A stretch of DNA of 64,000 nt from Rotaria macrura. Lineage: Eukaryota; Rotifera; Eurotatoria; Philodinida; Philodinidae. Location of the stretch: positions 1 through 64,000 of the forward strand of contig OENT01000791.1 of the NCBI GenBank assembly GCA_900239685.1. The letters run 5' to 3'. The notes beneath the pieces are model-generated. The model ran no database searches and had not been told where the DNA came from. It was given only the letters and a program-made list of their open reading frames with translations. A program made the translations under genes and the position numbers. Positions 1 to 13,792 of this stretch are shown here, piece by piece; positions within the stretch are counted from its first letter, which is position 1, and each line of letters opens with the position of its first letter.

Positions 1-1967
1 AACGACGTGCCTTTATGATTTGATGCAAGTGTTCCAATAATTTCTTGACCCACTGTATATGTCACTTTTCTTTCGGCACTTATATGAGGATTGGTAAAGA
101 AAATTGAATATTAGAAAAGATTTAATTTAATTTTGTTCAAATCATGCAGCTGTGTATGAAGATGAATATGATAATGATCGTTTTGATTAGTTTGTGACGA
201 TTAACAGTTTTGAAGAGTAATAAATCGTAACTTCTCCTGTTCATGTTTTACTCTAATGTTGTACTCTGCTGTAGCAAATCTTTCTAAGCAAATCGTATAT
301 CAGTTACTTTTGTACGCGTCTTTTGCAGGATCAGAACTGGTAGGGAATCTGTAAGCCGGTTCGGCTTGTTGAAAATCATCCTAGGTGGAACAAATATCGG
401 CCGAACTCGCAGAGGCGATCTGGTAAACATTCAGCAAACCAAGCGATCAATTAGTATCAAGTCTGTCGAGTTTTCCTGTTGACTCCAGCCCTTTTCCAAG
501 TGAATCAGCGATTTTATCTGCACAAATTCTGGTTAAGAATCCATAAAAGAAAAGAAACCATAATCAGAAAGATGTTTATGATCACAAAGAAGTCGGAAAA
601 ATCAGCTAAATTTTTAAATCAAAACACAACGAAGAACCGAACTGCCTCTAAAGTGCAACCAGATAAGATCGGTAAATGAAAACTATTTCTCTAGCTTGAT
701 TTCATTTCTGCCATAGATGATGAGTTTACTCAAATAGTTTTTGACATCACGGTAATTTCCAATATATGATTTAAATCAATTACTTGAAAGGCAACTTATT
801 CATTTTTACAAAAGAAAAGTTAAAATATTACTGCTATAGCCAACAAAGCGGGTTAAAGCAGATGTTTTTTTTTCAAATCTTGAAGCGGCAAAGCTCCTGT
901 CTCTATCGGCCTGGTTAATTTTTTCAAACGGTCCGGATCGGTTGGAATCCTTCTCTTTTGTGTTCTTAGTTAATACTATTGTGTTGTACTTAGTAAATAA
1001 AGTTTCAAATTATTGTTTATGACATGAAACTTGCAACATATTTCATACTTTTCTAATTGTAAGCAGCGTGTATTAGACATGTAGTTCTAAATGTCCATTA
1101 GTAAGAGTGTTGTCGTCATTCCCATGGTATCATCTATAACGAATGGCAAATCATTAACAGACTTCAGATCAATGCAATGATACGACTTATCAAAAAATAT
1201 CATATATGAAATGAAAGCGATAAGTTTTGAGAATAGGACTGACCAATTATCATCAAAAGAATTGATGCTTTTTATAGTCAAGCATCATCGACTTTATCAT
1301 ATTTCTTAGAAAAGCTCTCTATTATTTGACATATGAGTAAAATTCACTGAAGCATTGATATCATTTTTTCAAGATAGATATTAATGGACAATTTTGTACT
1401 ACTTTATAATAAACTGTGTAAATTGAAATTTCCGCAACACCTATTAGCACCATCTATATACAACAGATGTGGTGTTCGAATATGTATATTTATTAGGAAC
1501 GCAATTCATTAATTGTGATGCAAACCAACGAAAGTCGAAAAATATTTTTAGTGCTTATTTATAAACAAATGAAGGGAGATTAGATTGATTTCAATTCTCA
1601 TAGTCTTTTCATATTTCGTTTTGCAGCAAACATCGGAACGTACCCTAATGCCATCTACAAAGGTCATATTGACATCTTTCTGTTCGTGTAACCAATATCT
1701 TTAGTTCGAAGCAGAAATAAATAAATTTGACACTGAAAATAGTCTATTGTATATGATGATTAGTAACGAAAACTTTATTTTACTATCATATACAAGTACT
1801 TTCATCTATATCGTACATTTTTTAAATAGAATCAAAGTTAATCGTTCTATTTGATAATCGAAAAGAAAAAGAAAAATCAAGTAAATTATAATTCTTTTTT
1901 TATAAAAAAAACTTGATTCAATCTATGATCATGTTGATTGTTTCTATTTTTATTAGTTACTATTCGA
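1..1967. other. Intergenic left edge, AT-rich
   Basis: About 2 kb without a gene I can support. The only part with a different texture is 300-500, which is richer in G+C (see the possible terminal exon at 330-482). The rest is AT-rich with scattered homopolymer runs. Short open frames at 479-679 and 1087-1281 have no recognisable family and no convincing splice partners. Confidence 0.6.
330..482 (+). CDS. Possible 3'-terminal exon of an unidentified gene
   Basis: A good acceptor (TTTTGCAG ending at 328) is followed by a frame open for 50 codons, from 330 to the TGA at 480-482. It encodes a basic peptide containing FGLLKIILGG and GRTRRGD. The segment is more G+C-rich than its surroundings, as the real exons here are. 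I do not recognise the family, and the upstream exons would lie to the left of the window. It could equally be a decayed mobile-element fragment or chance. Confidence 0.2.
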   Translation: MRTGRESVSRFGLLKIILGGTNIGRTRRGDLVNIQQTKRSISIKSVEFSC

Positions 1968-4900
1968 ATGGTTGCAATCATAGACGTTCCCAGTGAAGCA
2001 CACAATATTAAGGATAAGAATGGTGACATTTTAGTAGCAGTAGAATTATCTACTAGTAAAAAATCACATATTCACGAACATCCATTCATCATAGAGGTAA
2101 AATCATTTCCTGATACATTCATTTGTATCTGTAATTAATTTGTTTTTCAGTTTATCACAAGTGGTTTGAGTGTTTCAGTTGCAAATATTGTTACATTACC
2201 TAGTGAGCATAATATTTATAACAGAAAATCTAAGCTAAAAATTTTCATCCGTAATTCTACAGTTGATGTATTGAAAGTACGTCTTCAATTAGCTAATGCA
2301 GCTATGACAACATCAACATCATCAATGAAAGCAGGTCTTACTGAAACAACCAAAAGAATCTATCAAAAGGAAGGTCTGCGTGCATTTTATTCTGGTCTTA
2401 CGCCAGCTGTTGTCCGTGGACTTTTTTATGGTGGTGTACGACTTGGTATGTTAAAATTTGATTTATCAATACTAACAAACAAATTTTACTTGAACAAATA
2501 GGTGCTTATGGACCAATCAAAGATATCTTGAAACGTGTCATTAAAGATGATAAACAAACCGCATTGAGATTAGTTCGTGATATTTCAGCTGGATGTGTAT
2601 CAGGTTCAATAGCAGCCATAGCATCAAACCCAGTAGATCTATGTAAAACAAAATTACAAACGAAAAACTCAAAGTACACATCATCTTTTCATGTCATTAG
2701 AGATGTTATTCAACAATATGGGATACGAGGTCTATGGGTGGGTACTGTACCAGCAGCTTTTCGAACAGGTTAAATATACATTTTTTTTATTTCATCGATT
2801 TTTTTATATATGTGAATATTCTTATTTCAAGCCGCTCTAACATCTACACAGTGCGTAACTTATGATCACGCAAAACGTTTATGGATTAATCTAACAGGAT
2901 GGGGCGAAGGTATTAAATTACATTTGGGTGCTGCGTTGATAACTGGGTTTGTTCATTGAGATATTTCTTCCTTGTCATTTATTTATCATGGTCTATCATA
3001 TACACTAATAGACTTGTGACAACAACTGTTACAGCACCTCTTGATACGATTAAAACAAATATGTATGCCGCTGGTAGTTATAGTGTTACTGAACTAACAA
3101 ATAAAATAGTTCATAAAGAAGGTTTTCGAGGATTATTACGCGGTTGGTCAGCAGCATATGTGCGGCTTGGTAAGTTAAAAAAATACGAGCAAAACGAAAA
3201 GGTTAAAAGATAGACAGGATTTTATTGAACTCACATTCAATTCTCAATGACATTAAAAGTGAAATGCTATTTACAAATTTACCATAGATAGTAAAATATT
3301 CCGAGCCGTATTCTTTATCGTTTAGACATTTAACAATAGCATTCTCATACGTATAAATAATATTCGTATTGTTCATACATTTTTTGAAGTAAAGAATTGA
3401 AACTACTCTTTTGCTTTATTACTATCTTCAAAGTTGACCTAATAATATGCGAAGAAAACTGATAAAATGTTTTTACATTCATCAATAGTCACAACAATAT
3501 CAACACTTGAGAATCATCATTATAAGTGTCACAACAACGGGCACAGTGTTGTCAAAAAATATTCCCAAAATGTATATTACGTTCGCAGTTGTCTATGAAA
3601 TTTAATATTAGTTATTAACGTTTCGGCGCACATCATCTAGAATCGAGTCAATTTGACTCGAGTTGATAATAGCTTTTTTCTTCCAACGAAGAACATATAC
3701 TTCCGTCGTAAAGCTATAGACTTTTACTTTCTGCTCCTTTCTCTCGTTATGTGTTATCCAATAGGCATAACCTAGTAATTTATCAGTGAAAAACAAAAAT
3801 CAAATTCAAAAGAATTAACTGTACATTCACATCGTTTATCTCAGACGAACATTTAAATAAATTGAAAACAGTAGTGATATTCTTTGAAGAAAAAATTGAA
3901 TATGAAATGGACAAACACAATCTATTGAATTAAGTTTATAGCAGTCAAAGTATGCATTTTGTTTTTCTATGTGATTTGAATTTAACAAAAGTTTTCGATA
4001 GCATACTGCTGAAGAATTTATTAGAACGTTCATATTTGTTCTGTAAATATACGCCGTGAATTGCTGTATTAATATCATAGGATGAAATTTTTTCTATTTG
4101 TACAATTTTAATAGACTGAGTACACATCTTATTTCCTACACATGAGAATCATTGAATTTAATCATTCATGTTCACTGTACTGTTTGAAATCAACTAGCCA
4201 TCTACTTTGACTCTCTATCAAAACTTGGCATGAATTACTCTTTTTTTCTTCCAAAAACAAAGAAATGTAAAGTTTAGGTCTATATTACTGATTAGCGTTT
4301 CCATAAATAATCGTCGGTTTGCACTAGAATTCTCATGAATACATCATCTACAAAAAGCAAATAAAGAAACTTATTAAAACCATACAGAATACTATGAGCG
4401 TTCTACCTGACTTGAAAATGATCAATGTATGGGTTTTGTTCCTGTCTAACTAGAATCGTTCGTTCTAATTAGTGGTTATTGCATTAAAAATGCCGCTGGT
4501 TATTATTGATAAAATACTATGGTCTATGTAAGAAACACTCAGTTTTACTGATCGATGAGAACTTTTCAAGTCGCTATTCAGATTTTGTCTTTTGATTTGA
4601 ATCGAGCATCCACTAGTGTATCGTTGGAAAAACAATGGTTCCTGATAAGAACCATGGATGTAACAAATCATGTCTCCAAAAAAAAATTTTGTCACTCTCG
4701 ACATATCTTCGTTGGATAATAGACGCAAAAAGAAGAAAATCTCATAGACATGTATGCCATTTGTGGTAAACATTGACACACAACTTGATATATTAAGGTC
4801 GACATTCGACTAACTTCTAGAAGACTCTTGCTTACCATGTGTTGTTTAATATTGAATCAGAGAAATCTCTGAGTTTCATGTGAACATATAAAATAATAAA

Positions 4901-4996
4901 AAACACTCTGTTTATTTTTCCTTAGGTCCACAAACAGTCGTCATATTTCTTGTCATGGAAAAGCTACGTCAATTTTCTGGTCTTTCGGTGCTATAA
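1968..4996 (+). CDS. Mitochondrial carrier (SLC25 family, UCP/dicarboxylate-like)
   Basis: Inner-membrane solute carrier of 324 aa, the usual SLC25 length. Exons: 1968-2096, 2151-2202, 2263-2445, 2502-2768, 2832-2946, 3012-3169, 4926-4996. All junctions are GT-AG and keep frame. The three carrier signature motifs are intact: PIDVLK (residues 60-65), NPVDLCK (164-170) and APLDTIK (257-263), one per roughly 100-residue repeat, each with the acidic and basic residues of the matrix salt-bridge network. The segment around the first repeat boundary (GLFYGGVRLGAYGPIK) resembles the UCP/dicarboxylate/oxoglutarate clade, but the substrate cannot be told from motifs alone. The chosen start follows an acceptor-like AG by 11 nt. 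Five introns are 54-66 bp, while the last is 1756 bp. The exact substrate and paralogue are uncertain; the family is secure. Confidence 0.9.
3170..4925. other. Large last intron (1.76 kb) of the mitochondrial carrier
   Basis: This intron is about thirty times longer than the other five of the gene. It begins GTAAGT and ends CCTTAG. It is AT-rich throughout. Several minus-strand open frames of 60-104 codons occur, none with a recognisable domain. I see no terminal inverted repeats or transposase motifs. Confidence 0.7.
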
Positions 4997-6758
4997 TAAC
5001 TCAAGGAGACGGCCAGGTTTATAGAATTTGTTTTTTTAAATCTGTTTGTTTTCTTAGCTATATTTTCCTTCCTCTTTTATTTTTATTACAAATCTTGCAT
5101 TATGCTACTTTGATTTGATGCATGTAGAGAACAAATATTTTCTCTTTATTATTATAACAGATGTAGTCATCTATTCATAATAGTATTTTATGTTATTAAA
5201 TACAAATGAATCACACAACCGATAAATATATGTACTTAAATTTCCTCTTTTTTCCGATGAAGATTAATAATATTTTCTAAGATTATCATTGAATAGACTG
5301 AGATAGTATCTTTAATGAGAACGATTTCAGAAATGAACGAAGATTATCTTTAAAAATAACTAGTTTTGTCAATTATTCTCTCAGAAAAAAATATCCAACG
5401 CAAATATCCCTAAAAAGAAACAGATAGTAGAAATCTTGTTCGTTTTCCTTGTTTAGTACTATATTATCTCTATGTTAAGATAACATGCTTCAAAGACATT
5501 GGTTTATGGAGTAGTAATGTAAGTTTATGAGTGATTTTAGTACCATAAAAAAAACTATAACATAGTTTTACAGATGGTTATAATTGCAATCTTCACAGTG
5601 CCAAATGTTGTAGAATAAAAATCAATATGGAGGATATTGACTATTTAAATTTTACTCACAAGGAAACATGCCTAATTATAACAGGACGATCAAAAGAAAA
5701 TCTTCAGAAGTGTTCGAAAGTATTTCTTAGCGTAGATGTGTCTTATGACATCTCGACAGTTTCATCTGATTGTAACCAAATAATGCAGTATACATGAAAA
5801 AAATTAAACAAGCAGCCTATAGTTGTATCGCTTTAGTCGGGAATGTTCTTATCGTAACGATAGTTTCAATGCGAAATATTTAAAAAAACTATGATAATAT
5901 ATCATTTGCTCAACTTTTCTTAGTATACTCAGGAACAAACATTTGTTATTAGTTACAATTTCATCAAGATTGAAAGACTTACTTATAGAAGAAAATTCTC
6001 TTCTCATAATTTTCCAGGAATATCTTGCTATAAGCTGAAAATCCCACAAAACTATCCAAAGTTCATGAGGAATACTTATTAAGAAGTAAATCCGCTTGAG
6101 CCTTCTCAAATCCTATTCAATCCTACTTATAAGTAATTTATCATTTTGATCGACAACTGAAAGCTGATGGTGTTTTCTTTATAAGACAAAAAATAAACCA
6201 ACTTAATTATACTTTACTGTATCACGAGTTCGATTGAAAGAAATCATTTTAAAATGAATACAACAATTCATTTTCTCTTCGACATAGTTTCTATATACTG
6301 ATCTTTCTTTGCCATAATTAATCTTCTTATAATTACTTGTGGAAAAACTTATAAAATTTTACAAAAAATTCACACTGAAAATTTCGAAACAAAAAATTAT
6401 TCTATCAGAAAACTTTTAACAATGAACAAAGCTCAGTATGATATTTATGCGTAGCAAAGGTTGATCAAGTTTTCTAAAGAATCTGTCGAAAAATTTTCTA
6501 GAACATCATTCCTCGAACGTCGTATACAGCTATTTTTTCCTGTTTCAAAAAAATGAATACAAATACGGATATATATACATATCCATAAAAAGACAAAAAC
6601 AGAGGAGTACCTTGTTCAGTTTTGAAATTGCAACATTTCTTCCCCTTTGTTTGATTTATTATTCTCATATTTCGATTGAAAAATGTAGTTAAAAAGAAAC
6701 ATTACATGTCTTTATTTTATTCTAGATAGACTATTTTTTCCTTCGATTTAAGCTTTAG
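4997..6758. other. Intergenic region between carrier and DNAJC16
   Basis: About 1.8 kb of AT-rich DNA between two plus-strand genes. It must hold the 3' UTR of the carrier and the promoter and leader of DNAJC16. An AATAAA is present at 5614-5619, rather far (about 620 bp) from the carrier stop. The 86-codon minus-strand frame at 5849-6109 has no recognisable family and is not called. Confidence 0.6.
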
Positions 6759-9700
6759 ATGCATTTAGTCAAATCTATTTTTATTTATTTCTTACTGAAC
6801 CTATCAAGTCTATCAGCTAAAACGCATGACTTCAATCCTTATGATGTTCTTGGTTTAAGTCAGACAGCATCAGATAAAGAAATTCGAACGGCATACAAAA
6901 AATTAGCAAGATATTGGCATCCCGATAAAAATTCTGAGCCGAATGCCCATGAACAATTCACAAGAATCAATGCAGCTTATGAAGTGAAATATAAAGAAGA
7001 TAAATTTCAAAATAACAAGACAAATTTATGCTTTCTTTTAGATTCTATCGGATTCAATAAAACGACAAAACTACGATGAGTTTGGTACAACATCACAAGA
7101 TAATCATCGTGGTTTTAATACTAATCATTTTCGTGATCCATATGATATATTTCGAGCTCATTTCGGTAATGATTTTAATTTTTTTCATGAATCACCAACT
7201 GGAGCTAAAAAAATCATTCATATACGGTAAGTAAATTCTTTTTGAATAAAAATTTAATATTTTAAATGGATATTTTCTTTTTCTTTTTAATTTAGTGAAT
7301 TTCTAACTAATATTTTACCAAATAGTGATAAAAAACCGTATGTTCTTTTTGGTAGTACAAATTTTTGTTTACATTGCCGTCAGCCATTAACCATATTTCG
7401 TTCATTGGAAGTACAATTCAACGAAGTTGGTATTAGTACGGCAGAATTCAATACCAATGATCAACGTTTAAGTAATGAATTAGGCATATTAAATGCTCCA
7501 TCCTTATGTGTTATAAGTCAACGTCGTGTTTATCACTTTAATGATCATGGGAAATTCGAGAAATATACAGAAACTAATATTAAAGAATTCGTTCGAAAAT
7601 CAATACCTATTCAACGATACATCAAAATAGTAAGAGATTTGACATGATATTTTTATTGAAAACATTCTCCGAAAACGATACAACTTCCCTAAAATTTTCT
7701 CATTTGTGTTCGTCTCTGTTTGTTTTTCAAACAAATTTCTATAAGAATTTATGAAAATCCAAAGACATTGATTCGAATTAAGAATGAAAAGTTGTTTTTA
7801 TTATCAGAAGTAACATATATTGTCGAGATTTCATAAATTCGATAGATTTAATGCAAACATATTATTTCATTGTACGTAGTGAAATATAAATTTTTCGAAA
7901 CCTATCATAACAAAATTCGATTTTTGAATCACAATTGAAATCTCAAATACAAATAGTATTGTATATACGATAAAATGACTAGTGAACAGTAACGTTGGCT
8001 ACAGACATATATCTCAATTTCATTGTACTCAATGTTCCGGTTGAACTACCGTAGTTCTCATAATACCTACCATTAAGATTATTCATTTAGATAATAGCCG
8101 ACTGTTTAGATAGCACACAATTACTAATATGACATCTACTACTCCTCAAGATGAACTAGTATTCATAATTCGATGTGAATAGTCGCTAGGTCAAATTTTC
8201 TGAAATTAGCATTGCTAATACTCAACCAGTTCAATGGATATGTATGCTTAAATGTTTTTTTTCTCTAGATACAAACTTCTGATGATATATTATCTTTGCT
8301 ATCAACATATAATGAAACAAATCGAATACATGCAATTCTCATAACTAAGCAAAAGACACCGACGCTTAAATTCGTTATATCTTGTTTACAATATCTGTCA
8401 CGTATACAATGTGCCGTATTTAATTCATGTAAGTCTAATATAGATAATTATTTTTTTTCTAACTACGTTGTTTTATGACTAGCTGTGATAATGATCAGTC
8501 AAATACCAACCTTTCTCAAACAGATTTCTATTCAATCCGATACAATTTTACTATTCAAAGAAGATAAAAATCCAATAGTCGTTATTAAAGACGTAAATCA
8601 TCGAAAAATAAAATACTTATGTTGATTGATAGAATTCAAAAATTTCTTTAGAATGATATGACTTTTGCTAATATTCAAAAATCCTTTGAATCAAATCAAC
8701 TTTTACATTTACCAACCATTACGAGCTCAAATGTATTCAATTTAGTTTGTCAAACAAATTCTGCTAAGTATGTTTTACATTTCATATCGACAATATTCTA
8801 GAAGAGTACAGAACTAGTTAAATGAATTCCATTGTCAAGAAGACAAGACAAAATTTCGAAATAGATTTATTTCCCTTGATTGAAAAGATTTGGGGATAAA
8901 TTATCGTATTTTGATGAAAACTAGACAGTGCTTAAAAATTCTTAGTAGTATTTTATGTCTGGTTCATTTAAAATTTTCTTATCATATTGTTTTCTTTTAT
9001 TTCAAATAAGTAATGAGTTTCTTTATTGAATCTCCCGAGAAAATTTTTTTTGAAATCTGACTTAACTTCAAGCTTCTTTTATGATGACAACAGTCGCCAT
9101 CATTTTTGTCAAATATGCTCAAAGAAGAATTATTTGAAAATTAAGTTTTTTCAAAGAAAAAATTATGGAATCAATTAGCTTTTCTTTCTATTCTATTTTA
9201 TATGAAGTTCACACCATCGAGAATGTCATCAATAATTAAAAAACATGACGAACGAACAAAATGAAACAAGAAAGCGTTTTTGAAACTGACAATTATAATC
9301 AGTTAATAACAGTTCACTAAACTGACCGAGTATGATTCTGAAAAAGAGGAGTATGTGTGATGAACCTTAATCATGATAATTATACGATTCATCGTCTCAG
9401 AACTCACCACAAAGAATTCATACGAAAGAAATTTTTATTTCAAACCTTACAATACCATTGTTTACCTGAAAAAATATAATTTTATCTAGACTAGTTCCAA
9501 CTCACTGCAGAACATTGTAAAAGATTCGTTTAGTGTTATTCGAATAGCAATGATTTACTCATATTAAGATGTATTGCAATGAAAATATTTAAACGATGTA
9601 CTGAATATATGAGATTTTGATTATGTTAGACAAATATTACAAGTAAATTTAGAGAGAGCTGTGATATTGAATGAAATCTTATTATTCAATCCTTGTCATA

Positions 9701-12458
9701 CTAATATGAATAATAAGATTTATAATATATCTAAAATGAATGGTGAAATATAAATAAACATATTCTCAGAACAATAACTGGCTTCAAGAGAAAAGAATTA
9801 TTAGTAATGCGGCAAAATAGTACGACGATAGATTTGAGTACGAATGTCTAGGAATACATGTTGACATATAATATAATACATTCTGAAGCAATCCAATAGC
9901 CTTATTTTCTAAATTAGTTTTTAATTTCTCTCGTAAGATGACTTCAATCTTTCAGATTTTGTCTATATGATGAGACACGTTTTGTCCTATTAGATTTAAT
10001 TTTAAAACTAATGAATATTCGTTTGTCCTTGCTGTGTCTTCCATGGAAAATCTCGTTCTCAAGATCTAGTTATCTGTATATTCTTTCTTAATTATCCATA
10101 AGTTTATAGCAAGAGTATATTATCGATGTGCAAAAACTTCTGAAAGAATGAATGAAAGGAATAATTGCTGAAATGCAAATAATGAACATCAAAGATTGAA
10201 ACTCATTGTACTATGAAATATGTAGTTCATTATAAAAAAAACTGCTGCCGTTCATTAATAAAATATGCAGAGATTTTTAGTATGACACAACATGTTGAAA
10301 TGAATGCAAAGCATAATTGATTGTTTTGTTTTTCAGACCCTGCTTTCTTATAGTTGGTGATTTACTTCTATTCGAACAATATCGATCATCCTTTTTATTT
10401 CTTGCTAAACAATTATTTCAACAACATGGATCACGTATGGCATATCTTGATATTTCACCAGCAAAACAAATCGGATTTAATAAAATTTTTTCATCAATCT
10501 ATCGTCCTAATGATAAAAAATTAGTTGTAAGTTTCTCATAAAATCTAAACGAATAAAACATATGCAATTTTTTTTCTCTAATTTTTTCATTAAAAAGATT
10601 GTTGTTATTCGTCGATGGTTTGATGATACGATTGAATTAGTTAATACAGAAGTTGAATTTGATGAAAAATCTTCAAATGAATTGAAGCGTAATAATTTGA
10701 ATATTGTTGCTGATATTGAAGCAAATTTAAAACTATATTTAACAACTCGTTGGCACAATGCCAAAAAATTTACATTACCAACAATCTTTGATTTCGATGA
10801 AAGAAACGAAGTAAGATGAGGAGAAAAGACGCAGGGTCGTTTTTGTTTGTATTCTAAAAGTTCGTTTCTTTCTTTTTCTCAAAGAATATTTTTACAAAAA
10901 TTATCAATCGAGTTCAAGATAAATGGAATTATTGGTTTGAAAGAAATTCAATTTTTCGATCTTTGTACGTTATTTAATTGTGATATTCCGAGTATAATAA
11001 GATTTTTATTATTTGCAGATCAGGATATGTTCTGACATTTCAATTTTGGTTGTTTCTTCTTCCAATTATTATTTATTTATGTTATTCAAAAAAAGATTCA
11101 GATACTAGCTTAAATCATACGAAAGAAAACCGAAGATCATATCCATCTTCAACAACAACAGCAACGACAACTCAAAAAAAACTCAATGAAATTTAGTAAA
11201 TTACATAAATTAACGAAATAAATCGGATTATGTGTATTTTTAGTCGAGAACCGATAAATACGATAAAACTAGAAGAATTCAATGAATCTTTTCTTAATTA
11301 TTATAAAAACCCGAGTACATCAAATGTGATCATATTACTTCTTATTGCTGATACACCAAATGATTCGTGTATTGAACAATTTTCTAGACAAAATAATTTA
11401 ATTAACGAGTACGTATTAAATGAAAAACGTTTCGTCTTTGAATTCGAACAATTTCATTGCATTTGAGAGAACAAACATAGTTTAACGCTTAAAACAATGT
11501 CAAATATTTATGAATTATCAAATGGAATTTTTAAGTTCTTTTCTTTTCTATTTTCTTTTTGTTTCGTTAACGAAAAATAGAAATTACCCGGTTCACAATG
11601 TCTACAGCAGCATAAGAGAAAAAGAAATCTATCCATTTGTAAAAGTTTAATTATAATTAATTTTGAGATTGCAATATAACTAATAAACTTTTCATTTATT
11701 TCATATCGGTTTGGTACATATATCAATTTTCTATCGTATTTCTACTAATAACCATATCAAACATATTCACTCAAAGAATTAATCTATAGAATTTTGTGTC
11801 CATTTTGATAACAAGAATTTTTCCATCGTGTTTTATCGAAAATAAAGTTAATTTATAGAGCGGTCTTTAAAAATAAATTATTTTGTAATTTCTTCAAGAA
11901 AATGATTCTGACAACTTCTCAGTGTGATTCTCTCCTCTTTATATGAGAAAAAGAAAGGCTTGTAAATAGAATCACTGATAAAATCATTAACAGAATGCCG
12001 AGCTCTTTCTTACATCTAGGTCAATGAATATATTTTGTTAATCTTGAAAATATTGTTGTTATTTATTTTCTTTTAGTTCTAGAATGATCTTTAGTGTTCT
12101 CTATCGACAATATTCACCACGATGGCTTAATGAGCTTTATGCAAATGTAGAAGATGATCAAAATCGTCAGCTGGTTCGATTTAGTACATCAACTGTACTT
12201 GCTTTGTATATAAAACGTCAATTTTTTGTACCGTACGGACCATTATCAAATAAAACTGATAATGATGAAGTATTAAATGAAACTGGTGCATTCATTGGAA
12301 TGGACAATCATCATAAACGTTCATTGTCAACATCATCAACAGATTCGACAACATCAACAACGGATTCATTAACATTTCCTGATTGGATTGATCTACTATT
12401 TGATGGAAACATTAGAACACCTATATCAGTGACAGAATGGCCGATGATATTTCGTTAA
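6759..12458 (+). CDS. DNAJC16: DnaJ homolog subfamily C member 16 (ER J-protein with thioredoxin fold)
   Basis: ER-membrane Hsp40 co-chaperone, 778 aa (human about 782). Exons: 6759-6983, 7042-7226, 7296-7629, 8269-8428, 8483-8592, 8652-8767, 10337-10526, 10598-10810, 10885-10964, 11019-11195, 11244-11408, 12077-12458. All phases agree. Residues 1-20 form a hydrophobic signal peptide. A J domain with the essential HPD (in WHPDKN) spans about 27-92. A thioredoxin-like region follows with an FCLHC pair at 160-164. A single membrane segment lies at about 540-560, and the C-terminus ends in a WIDLLFDG...EWP motif resembling the vertebrate protein's end. The HPD implies BiP ATPase stimulation; human DNAJC16 is linked to ER and autophagosome size control. 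Introns of 639, 1569 and 668 bp contrast with the short ones (48-71 bp). Two introns use GTACGT donors (10965, 11409), chosen because they restore frame and homology. The start lies 33 nt after an acceptor-like TCTAG. Confidence 0.92.
8768..10336. other. Large intron 6 of DNAJC16 (1.57 kb)
   Basis: GTATGT to TTTCAG, phase 2, AT-rich. I see no coding segment, inverted repeat or transposase motif in it. It separates the thioredoxin-like region from the segment leading to the membrane anchor. Confidence 0.75.
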
Positions 12459-12817
12459 GAATATTCATCTTCTTTTTTTGTACTCTAGTCACTGTTCTAA
12501 TCGCTTCGTATTGTATAGGGTTACTATTGCTCTTGTTGCTTATCTCTCGTGCTATGTTCCATCAACTAGGTTCTCAATATGTTTATGTGTACTGTATGTT
12601 ATGTCTCATTTTCTGTCTGGTGAAAAGTGATAGTTCAGGGCAATAACTGATAAATCTACGCAATAATAAGCCTGTCTATGGTGCTTTTGGTAAGCGATGA
12701 CATTGCAAGTGTTTATTTTTTTTGCTTCTTCCTTTTTTTTTCTTACTATTCTTTATTTGTATTTTATCTTTTTCTTCACAGTTATTCTATTGCAAACAAC
12801 AGAAAAAATTTTGAGTG

Positions 12818-12823
12818 AATAAA
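12818..12823 (+). terminator. Candidate polyadenylation signal for DNAJC16
   Basis: AATAAA 360 bp after the DNAJC16 stop codon, on the coding strand. It is a plausible 3' end signal; cleavage position not determined. Confidence 0.4.
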
Positions 12824-13738
12824 TGAATGCCCGATTGCATTTCAATTAGTCTGTGTGTGTGATGACAAGGGAGACAGATTCAATATCCTTTTCTTTTATT
12901 TTGGAATGTATTGTCGTGTAGGTTTAATGAGAAAGAATATGAACACGCAGAGATGAGATGAATGAACAAAAGCAGAATGCATATATACAAATAATAGTCT
13001 ACTTTTAACAGACCCCCCAGGTAGGTATTCAAGTGTATATATGAGCACCTCATAGTAATCATGTAGTGAAATGCAAACGAAGAATGCGCATACAATGCCC
13101 ATTGAATCAAAGCCAATTATCTCTCTCTCTCTCTCTCGCTCGTTCGTGAATCCTCGCTGTCATTTTCTGTAAATATTAAAAAATACAAGTTGACATTCTT
13201 GGATCTATTTTTTCCAGATTTTTGCTTTATTGACTGATCAGTCCAAAGTCTTTTTTCTGATGCATTTCATCATTAGATACTAATTTGAATAACTCTAGAT
13301 GAGATTTATGTAAATGAAATCTTACTCGAAGTCAAAATTAATATATACCGAATCGCTACATAACAAGTAAAGAATCTTTTTCAACTCAAATCTCGATTGT
13401 GAACGATTAAGACACAATAGCAACAAAGTCTAAGAAGAGAATATTAATGAGTAACGAGACAGTGAGTCTAGCACTTTTCTCTTCGTTTGCATACATTTTG
13501 ACAAATAATGGTCTGTGGCTACTCTTTAGTCTTTCTATGTAGAAAAAAAAGAGATCTATTATTTATTACATGGCGAGCGAACCGTTTTCTTTCTTTTTTT
13601 CTTCCTTTATCGATCTGCATTTTTCTTTTGCTTTCCTCTTTTTCAAACCACCACACCGCTCAGCTGTTCTGTTTGTGCTCGCATGCACACAAGTAACATC
13701 GTCCTTTTCGTTGTCGTCTTCAGTTGCTTCTTATTTTT

Positions 13739-13792
13739 CATCCATCCATCCATCCATCTATCTATCTATCTATCTATCTATCTATTTATCTA
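13739..13792. repeat. Compound tetranucleotide microsatellite (CATC)n(TATC)n
   Basis: Four or more CATC units run directly into about eight TATC units. It is a simple sequence repeat in the 5' region of the 15501 gene. Confidence 0.95.

Noticed and set aside
5849-6109. 86-codon minus-strand frame between the carrier and DNAJC16
   Set aside because: No recognisable family, no splice partners, and composition typical of the AT-rich background.
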